Origin: JBHEKP01 sp041859375
GTDB lineage: Bacteria > Hydrogenedentota > Hydrogenedentia > Hydrogenedentales > CAITNO01
Assembly: GCA_041859375.1 (NCBI GenBank)
Contig: JBHEKP010000129.1
Location: 1 to 15,661 of the forward strand
Reading direction: 5' to 3'
DNA length: 15,661 nucleotides
Notes under the pieces: generated by a model
Database searches by the model: none
What the model was told of the DNA's origin: nothing
Seen by the model: the letters and a program-made list of their open reading frames with translations, nothing else
Position numbers and translations under genes: made by a program
Shown: positions 6,505 to 15,661 of the stretch, one piece after another
Numbering within the stretch: the first letter of the stretch is position 1
Layout of the letters: each line of letters opens with the position of its first letter

Positions 6505-6651
6505 TCAATAATCTTCGACCTGGTTGGCCTCTTTTTCCACCAAAAACGCCGCGATCACGGTCACCAACTGGCTGATAACCGTCAAAATCTGGCCAACGGA
6601 CAGATCCACGGCCTTGCGGGGGGCCGCGCTAATCAGTTTAACGTGCTTCAT
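6505..6651 (-). CDS. Small peptide 2 (48 aa), precursor-like
   Basis: ATG at 6651 with GGAGA eight bases upstream; TGA stop. It begins MKHVKLISAAPRKAVDLSVG, then a hydrophobic segment QILTVISQLVTVIAAFLVE (21-39), K40 and the acidic tail EANQVEDY. It is the closest relative of peptide 1: they share MKHVK, ILT-x-ISQ, VIA-x-F and EK-[ED]-A at the same spacing. Such similarity between neighbours separated by unrelated spacers indicates tandem duplication followed by divergence under protein-level selection. Confidence 0.83.
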   Translation of the reverse strand: MKHVKLISAAPRKAVDLSVGQILTVISQLVTVIAAFLVEKEANQVEDY

Positions 6652-6746
6652 TGCTCATGTCTCCACGTTTCAGTTCCACACACCGGCATAACGAAACCCG
6701 CCCCTTTGTGGGATACACGGCGGCGGCGGAAAGTTCCCGGCAGCCC

Positions 6747-6887
6747 TTAAAATTCCTCTTCCGAGGCGTCCTTCTCGGTGAAAAATTCGGCAATCACCGC
6801 GAACACCTGGCTGATGATCGTGAGAATCGTGCCGGTGCCCACCTGGGCGGCCCGGCGCGGCCTGGAAAGAACCTTGACATGTTTCAT
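6747..6887 (-). CDS. Small peptide 1 (46 aa), precursor-like, first of the array
   Basis: ATG at 6887 with AAGGA eight bases upstream; TAA stop. It begins MKHVKVLSRPRRAAQVGTGT, continues with the hydrophobic ILTIISQVFAVIAEFFTE (21-38), then K39 and the acidic DASEEEF. It opens the array of six small ORFs, about 110 bases after the gltD stop, where a weak promoter candidate lies. The basic N-terminal part, hydrophobic middle and acidic end resemble a short leader plus amphipathic core. No cysteines, few Ser/Thr: lanthionine or azole chemistry is unlikely. Confidence 0.83.
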   Translation of the reverse strand: MKHVKVLSRPRRAAQVGTGTILTIISQVFAVIAEFFTEKDASEEEF

Positions 6888-6938
6888 CCGGCGTATCCTT
6901 TTTAAGTTGCAGGACAGCATGGCAACCCTGCCCCAAGC

Positions 6939-6944
6939 ATCATA
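6939..6944 (-). promoter_or_regulatory. Weak candidate -10 box upstream of the peptide array
   Basis: TATGAT (minus strand, 6944-6939) matches 5 of 6 bases of the sigma70 -10 consensus and lies about 52 bases before the first small ORF. No convincing -35 box is found at 16-18 bases upstream, so this is only a candidate; read-through from gltD is the alternative source of transcripts. Confidence 0.3.
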
Positions 6945-6958
6945 GCGCAGGGCCGGGT

Positions 6959-6992
6959 GAAAACGCCAGTTCCCGCAGGGGGCTTTTGGCGT
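6959..6992 (-). terminator. Possible weak terminator after gltD
   Basis: On the minus strand ACGCCA (6992-6987) pairs with TGGCGT (6968-6963), followed by a short T-run (6963-6960 region). The stem is only six base pairs with an 18-nt interior that can pair a little itself (CCC/GGG). It would partly separate gltD from the peptide array. Confidence 0.4.
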
Positions 6993-6998
6993 CGGTAA

Positions 6999-8519
6999 TT
7001 ATACCGCCGGACCGGAAAAATGTAACGTGTCGTAGCCGAAGGTGTTGCTGGCGGGCAGGTTGGAGAAGCCCATCAGGTGCAGGTCCACGGCGCGGGCCGC
7101 CTCGCGGCCCTCGTGGATGGCCCAAACCACCAGCGACTGGCCCCGGCGCGCGTCACCCGCGGCGAACACGCCGGGCTTTGACGTGGCGAAACCGCGTCCG
7201 GCCTTGATGGCCTGGCCGAAGCGGTTCCGCTCCAGTTCCAGCCCCAGTTCCGCCGCGAATCCGTCCGTTTCCGGCTGGGTGAAGCCCATGGCCAGCAGCA
7301 CCAGGTCGCACTCGATGCGCATTTCGCTGCCCGGCACCTCGGTCATCTGCCGGCGGCCCGCCGCGTCCGGCTCGCCCCATTCCACGCGCACCGCGTTCAG
7401 CGCGCGCACGTTGCCGTTGCCGTCATCCTCGAAGGATTTGGTGTTGATGCACCACTCGCGGCAGTCGCCGCCGGGGGCCTCCTTGTGGCTGGTGGAGGTG
7501 CGCAGCACAAAGTCCCACTGCGGCCACGGGTTCCCCTCCGCGCGCTGCGCGGGGGGCTTGGGGAACAGCTCGATGTTGACCAGCGACACGCAACCCTGCC
7601 GCAGCGACGTACCCACGCAGTCCGATCCCGTGTCGCCGCCGCCGATGACCACCACCTTCTTGCCCGAGGCCGTGATCTCCTCCCCCTCCACCGGCTTGCC
7701 CAGCACGCGCCGGGTCTGCTGGCTGAGGAAGTCCATCGCCGGGTGGATGCCCTTCAGCGTGCCGCCCGGAATGTTCATGCCCTCGAAGGTGCGGGGCTTG
7801 GTGGAGCCGATGGTGAACAGCACCGCATCGTAGCCCGAAAGCTCGGAGACGGGCGTGTTTTTGCCCACCTCGCAGTTGCACCGGAATTCCACGCCCTCCG
7901 CGCGGATCTGCTCCACGCGGCGGCGCACCAGCGACTTGTCCAGCTTGAAATTGGGGATGCCGTAAAGCAGCAGGCCGCCTGGCTCGTCCGCGCGCTCATA
8001 CACCACCACGCGGTGGCCCGCCCGGTTGAGCTGCTGCGCCGCCGCCAGGCCCGCCGGGCCGGATCCGACAACCGCCACGCTCTTGCCCGTCCGCTTTTCC
8101 GGAGGCTGCGGGGTAATCCAGCCGTTTTTCCAGCCCTGCTCGGCGATCTCGCGCTCGATCATCTCGATGGTCACCGGCGGCTCGTTGATCCCCAGCACGC
8201 ACGAGCTCTCGCAGGGCGCGGGACAGATGCGCCCCGTGAACTCCGGGAAGTTGTTCGTGGAGTGCAGAATTTCCAGCGCGCCCGCCCAGTCCCCGTCCTT
8301 TACCAAATCGTTGAAGTCCGGGATCTGGTTGCCCAGCGGGCAGCCGCTGTGGCAGAAGGGCACGCCGCAGTTCATGCAGCGGTAGGCCTGCTGGCGCAGG
8401 CGGTCTTCGGGCAGCGGCTCGAAAAACTCGCCGTAGTTGCCCAGGCGCTCCGACGCCGGGCGGTACTCGCCCGTCTCCCGCGTGAAGGTCATGAATCCCT
8501 TGGATTTATCTGGTAGCAT
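6999..8519 (-). CDS. gltD: Glutamate synthase (NADPH) small/beta subunit
   Basis: A 506-residue flavoprotein of the expected GltD length. It passes electrons from NADPH through FAD and iron-sulfur clusters to the large subunit for glutamate formation from 2-oxoglutarate and glutamine. The N-terminal domain carries two cysteine groups for 4Fe-4S clusters (C48, C51, C56, C60 and C99, C103, C107). The FAD site GSGPAG lies at 152-157, the NADPH site GGGDTGSD at 293-300, and the C-terminal FAD-contacting block GVFAAGDARRGQSLVVWAI near 460-480. ATG at 8519 has GGGAG nine bases upstream, and the opening DKSKGFMTF aligns with normal GltD starts. It is downstream of gltB but separated by an unrelated gene for an exported protein. 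Confidence 0.98.
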   Translation of the reverse strand: MLPDKSKGFMTFTRETGEYRPASERLGNYGEFFEPLPEDRLRQQAYRCMNCGVPFCHSGCPLGNQIPDFNDLVKDGDWAGALEILHSTNNFPEFTGRICPAPCESSCVLGINEPPVTIEMIEREIAEQGWKNGWITPQPPEKRTGKSVAVVGSGPAGLAAAQQLNRAGHRVVVYERADEPGGLLLYGIPNFKLDKSLVRRRVEQIRAEGVEFRCNCEVGKNTPVSELSGYDAVLFTIGSTKPRTFEGMNIPGGTLKGIHPAMDFLSQQTRRVLGKPVEGEEITASGKKVVVIGGGDTGSDCVGTSLRQGCVSLVNIELFPKPPAQRAEGNPWPQWDFVLRTSTSHKEAPGGDCREWCINTKSFEDDGNGNVRALNAVRVEWGEPDAAGRRQMTEVPGSEMRIECDLVLLAMGFTQPETDGFAAELGLELERNRFGQAIKAGRGFATSKPGVFAAGDARRGQSLVVWAIHEGREAARAVDLHLMGFSNLPASNTFGYDTLHFSGPAV

Positions 8520-8570
8520 CTGTCACATCTCCCGAAGTGTTCTTCGTGTGTCAGTGGTTATCCTGTTTTT

Positions 8571-9470
8571 TCATTCGTTTTCGTCCGGCGCGGCGTCCGG
8601 ATAGCTTTCCGTCAACAACTTTGCCTCCACCCCTTCCATACTCGCTTTTGATATGTCGAATCCGTCATCGCCAAACGGAAGGGTAATGGAAAATGAAGAG
8701 ACAATGTTGGACTCCAAAACGACTGCGGCACCCGCAATGGTCTTCGCCCCAAAAAGGTCGCATCGCGTGTGCTCTTTTCCTTTTCCCAGAAAAGACCATT
8801 GGTAAACCCTTGAGCCTTCCGCCAGTTTCTCGGGTAAAATAATTCCAACGCTTTGCATGAGACCGTCTTTGGATGCATAGAATATGTTGATATTAGCGTC
8901 CTTGATGCCTTTCCTTTCCGAGGCCAAGTCCGACTGCGTCGTGATGAATCTCCAAAACGACGTGTTGGGTATTCCAATGTCCAGTGGTCTGTTTGTTGAG
9001 GCACCTGCGAGTTTTCCAGTGCGCAGACTGTAATACAGTGTCGTGTCTTGTGAATCGCAACATCCCGGCGCCTCGACACCGTAGAAATCGTTCCCGCGAA
9101 AGTGCCCATCCACGCCAACGGTTTCCAACTGCCAGACCGGCTTTTCTCCAACCTTTCCAGACAGAATATCAAGGGGAAACGCGGATAGTTTGACGCTCTC
9201 TGGGTTGTGCCCTTCAAAACACCCCTCTCCCACTTCAAAATCCTGGCGAATGATAAAGTGGGTCGGTTTATCTATTTCCCCCAAGTCAAAAACTGCGAAA
9301 CGGGACCACTTCTCCCGAACGGTAACCCTGCAACTGTTCGCCGTGCCGGTGTCAATCCATGCACAATTGTCCCCCGTGCCGACGCGAATCTCCTCGGCCG
9401 TGCAGAACATGCACAAACCGAGAAGTACCGCGAGGAACAACGCGTTCCAATGTCTTGGCACCCGCATCAT
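8571..9470 (-). CDS. Exported protein of unknown function between gltB and gltD
   Basis: The open frame reaches 9521, overlapping gltB, but ATG at 9470 is preferred: AAGGA lies seven bases upstream, and it puts a classic signal peptide at the N-terminus (MMRVPRH, then the hydrophobic core ALFLAVLLGLCMFC and a likely cut after TA at residue 25). The product is then 299 residues, predicted secreted or periplasmic. The mature part looks beta-rich, with C-C pairs (GCCDS) and no motif I recognise. Base composition is visibly less GC-rich than the flanking glt genes, suggesting a different origin. It sits 36 bases after the gltB stop and 51 before the gltD start, so it is probably co-transcribed with them. 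No function can be assigned. Confidence 0.85.
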   Translation of the reverse strand: MMRVPRHWNALFLAVLLGLCMFCTAEEIRVGTGDNCAWIDTGTANSCRVTVREKWSRFAVFDLGEIDKPTHFIIRQDFEVGEGCFEGHNPESVKLSAFPLDILSGKVGEKPVWQLETVGVDGHFRGNDFYGVEAPGCCDSQDTTLYYSLRTGKLAGASTNRPLDIGIPNTSFWRFITTQSDLASERKGIKDANINIFYASKDGLMQSVGIILPEKLAEGSRVYQWSFLGKGKEHTRCDLFGAKTIAGAAVVLESNIVSSFSITLPFGDDGFDISKASMEGVEAKLLTESYPDAAPDENE

Positions 9471-9505
9471 TGCCAAATCCTTCCGGAAAGACTCTTCCCT
9501 GAAAG

Positions 9506-14047
<4,542 letters not shown>

Positions 14048-14137
14048 AACCACATTCCTTCAAGTTGCCGTCGGTGGTTTTACCGGTTCAATCTTGCCTG
14101 GGGGTAAAATCAAACCGGATGATGCATTCCAAATGGT

Positions 14138-14166
14138 ATGATACTAAAAAGAAATTGGCAAGTCAA
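14138..14166 (-). promoter_or_regulatory. Sigma70-type promoter for gltB
   Basis: On the minus strand TTGACT (14166-14161, 5 of 6 to consensus) and TATCAT (14143-14138, 5 of 6) are separated by exactly 17 bases, within AT-rich DNA. Transcription would start near 14131 and give a leader of about 85 bases before gltB. Confidence 0.72.
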
Positions 14167-14268
14167 AGTTTAGTTGAAAATTTGTTTAATACGGTCTGTA
14201 AAAAATTGCGCCACAATAAGTTAGGATTATATAAAACCACAATTACCCACTTTTTGCCCATTTTTTCA

Positions 14269-14284
14269 CCTACCATACGGTAGG
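14269..14284. repeat. Dyad with T/A-tract flanks upstream of the gltB promoter
   Basis: CCTACC-ATAC-GGTAGG is a 6-bp inverted repeat with a 4-base centre. A T-run lies before it and an A-run after it on the plus strand, and the same T-before, A-after order appears on the minus strand, so it is not a terminator in either direction. A regulator binding site about 100 bases upstream of the -35 box is possible. Confidence 0.5.
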
Positions 14285-14444
14285 AAAAAAAATGCCTGTT
14301 GCGGAATATGCGTGTTTGTGTTTATGGATTAAATTATAATTCGATCTAGTATGGAATTTTGGGTGCCCACCGCTGACAGCCAGCCCCCCTCCAACGCCCC
14401 GGCTGCCCGGACCGATCAGACCGGTTCTTCCGTACCGCCGCCGC

Positions 14445-14482
14445 AAAAACACCGCCGCCCCCCGGAACCCCGGAGGGCGGCG
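14445..14482 (-). terminator. Rho-independent terminator of the prepilin gene
   Basis: On the minus strand CGCCGCCCTCCGG (14482-14470) pairs with CCGGGGGGCGGCG (14465-14453) over 13 positions with one G-T wobble and a GGTT loop, followed by GTGTTTTT (14452-14445). It starts about 35 bases after the prepilin stop codon. Confidence 0.85.
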
Positions 14483-14516
14483 CAAAAACTCGCAAGCCAG
14501 TGTTTTTTCTGGATGA

Positions 14517-15533
14517 TCAGTCGGAAAGGACGCCGCCGAGCGCGGCAAGCGGCTCGTTGATGGGACCGTCGCCCGTGCGCTCATAGCGCTGGAACTCCAC
14601 ATGGCCGTCCATGTAAAGCACGTTGGAACCGCCCGGAACGTGGTTGTACATGCCCGGTTCGGTGGAAAGCTGGTCGCACATGATGAACACTTCGCTCTGG
14701 GCCATGTTCGCCGCGGAGGGGTTGTTGATGTCGGTGATCAGGAAGCGCTCAATGCCCTCGCGCATGCGGTAGATGGTGTTTCCGCCGCCGTTGCCCACGG
14801 GAACCGAAGTGATGCCGTTGCCCTCGGTGTTCACATCCTGGTCAATCGCCGGGAGCATGCCCTGGAGCAGGCCGTTCTGGAACTGAAGGATCTGGGCAAA
14901 GTTGTCGCCCAGAACCTTTTCCAGCACCATGGCCATCTGCGAGGACACCGGGGTCGCCAGCACCGACGGGTCAATGCCCGACTGCTGCGCAAAGGTGGCC
15001 AGCATTGTGAAGTCGCTCAGGGGCTGGATCGGGTCGGTGTAGTCAATCAGGTCGAGCACCCAGCCGAAATAGGCGTAGCTCGCGTCAACGGCGCGCGCGC
15101 AGGCGCCGCCGTTGCCGGTCCACGCGGCGGTGTTGCCAAAGCACCACTCACCCGCGCGGGGGTCGCCCGCCTCATACTGGGCCTTGGACTTGGCGTCCGC
15201 AAGCTCCGCGTCGGAGGGGCAGAAGACGATGTTCGGGTCGGTCAGGTATTCCGGATAGATGCCGACGACCCAGGGGCCCAGGTCAAGCACGCCCCGGTAG
15301 CCGGATCCGTCCGTCTTCATGACGGAACCGACCTGCAGCGGCGGGAAGCTGCCCTTGGCCTCGTTGGAGTACATCTTGAAGACCAGGCCCCACTGCTTCA
15401 GGTTGTTCTGGCAGGAGGAGCGGCGGGCCGCCTCGCGGGCGCGCGCCAGCGCGGGCAGCAGGATGGCCGCGAGAATGCCGATGATGGCAATCACGACCAG
15501 CAACTCAATCAGGGTGAAACCTTTCTTACGCAT
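14517..15533 (-). CDS. Type II secretion/type IV pilin-like protein (prepilin N-terminal domain, DUF1559-like)
   Basis: A 338-residue protein from ATG at 15533 (AAGGA nine bases upstream). The open frame extends to 15650 but only the internal start gives a proper prepilin leader. MRKKG is the leader, cleaved before F6 and methylated there; FTLIELLVVIAIIGILAAIL (6-25) is the hydrophobic pilin helix with the conserved Glu at position 5 of the mature chain. ARAREAARRSSCQNNLKQWG follows, typical of the large families in Planctomycetes, Lentisphaerae and Hydrogenedentes. Near the C-terminus HVPGGSNVLYMDGHVEF carries the usual H-x-x-G-x-N-x-L-x-x-D-G-H-V signature. It is probably an exported, membrane-anchored surface or pseudopilin protein. 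It has its own terminator and no pilus genes beside it. The 128 bases upstream show no clear promoter. Confidence 0.95.
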   Translation of the reverse strand: MRKKGFTLIELLVVIAIIGILAAILLPALARAREAARRSSCQNNLKQWGLVFKMYSNEAKGSFPPLQVGSVMKTDGSGYRGVLDLGPWVVGIYPEYLTDPNIVFCPSDAELADAKSKAQYEAGDPRAGEWCFGNTAAWTGNGGACARAVDASYAYFGWVLDLIDYTDPIQPLSDFTMLATFAQQSGIDPSVLATPVSSQMAMVLEKVLGDNFAQILQFQNGLLQGMLPAIDQDVNTEGNGITSVPVGNGGGNTIYRMREGIERFLITDINNPSAANMAQSEVFIMCDQLSTEPGMYNHVPGGSNVLYMDGHVEFQRYERTGDGPINEPLAALGGVLSD

Positions 15534-15661
15534 GACTCTCGTTCCTTGTGATGGTTGAAGACAAAGACACACTGCACACTTGGCCAGTCCGTGGCCGGTC
15601 TGTGCGCCGCAACCCCGTTCCTGGTCCGGCGCAATCCGGAAACAGTCCAACGGAAAGGCCT

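Larger units (their letters stand above)
14054..14516 (-). promoter_or_regulatory. AT-rich intergenic regulatory region upstream of gltB
   Basis: This 463-base gap separates the prepilin gene from gltB. About 14100-14350 is strikingly AT-rich compared with everything else in the window. It holds a sigma70-like promoter, two competing short stems in the predicted leader, a dyad further upstream, and the terminator of the prepilin gene. I see no coding potential with a convincing ribosome binding site in it. Confidence 0.7.

Noticed and set aside
5651..6887. Peptide array as lanthipeptide, thiopeptide or SCIFF precursors
   Set aside because: Five of the six peptides have no cysteine and no Ser/Thr/Cys-rich core, and no LanM/LanB/YcaO or intact radical SAM enzyme is visible.
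5651..6887. The regularly spaced repeated starts as a CRISPR or DNA repeat array
   Set aside because: Similarity is at protein level only; the nucleotide sequences and spacers differ and spacing is irregular.
6670..6936. An 88-codon minus-strand open frame overlapping peptide 1
   Set aside because: Out of frame with peptide 1, no good ribosome binding site, and no similarity to the other five small peptides, whereas the peptide 1 frame matches them.
14283..14444. Possible small ORF or RNA gene in the AT-rich gap
   Set aside because: Open frames here have no good ribosome binding site and no tRNA or known RNA fold could be recognised by eye.

Overview
The window is a GC-rich bacterial segment in which every convincing gene lies on the minus strand. 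The right-hand gene encodes a type IV pilin-like protein with the N-terminus and C-terminal DGHV signature that are greatly expanded in Planctomycetes, Lentisphaerae and related lineages, including Candidatus Hydrogenedentes. I therefore suspect a member of, or a relative of, the PVC/Hydrogenedentota lineages, but nothing here fixes the phylum.

Reading in the direction of transcription (right to left), the first block is housekeeping. It holds a prepilin-type protein (14517-15533) with a strong terminator, an AT-rich regulatory gap with a good sigma70-like promoter, then gltB (glutamate synthase large subunit), a lower-GC gene for an exported protein of unknown function, and gltD (glutamate synthase small subunit). 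The two glt genes, usually adjacent, are split by the exported protein gene.

The second block, from about 6900 to the left edge, is the unusual part. Six tiny ORFs (39-64 codons), most of them below normal gene-calling thresholds, lie in tandem, each with its own Shine-Dalgarno sequence. They share the N-terminal motif M-[KR]-[HR]-[V/I/M/L]-[KR]-x-[I/L/V]-S. In five of the six this is followed by a hydrophobic segment ending in F-x(2-3)-K and then an acidic or polar tail. A rho-independent terminator follows the sixth ORF. After it comes a tightly packed operon: two GNAT-family acyltransferases, a CPBP (CAAX-like) intramembrane protease with all catalytic motifs, an ABC ATPase, an ABC-2 permease, and a protein cut by the window edge. 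That last protein combines an N-terminal region like those of radical SAM peptide maturases, a barrel-like region without the radical SAM CxxxCxxC motif, a partial SPASM region, and a third GNAT domain.

My inference is that the second block is a ribosomal-peptide (RiPP-like) biosynthetic cluster: multiple precursor-like peptides, three acyltransferase domains, a catalytically reduced radical SAM/SPASM-like scaffold, a membrane protease and an export or immunity ABC transporter. No intact radical SAM enzyme is visible, so if peptide modification occurs it is most simply acylation by the GNAT domains. The combination does not match a named RiPP class that I can assign with confidence.
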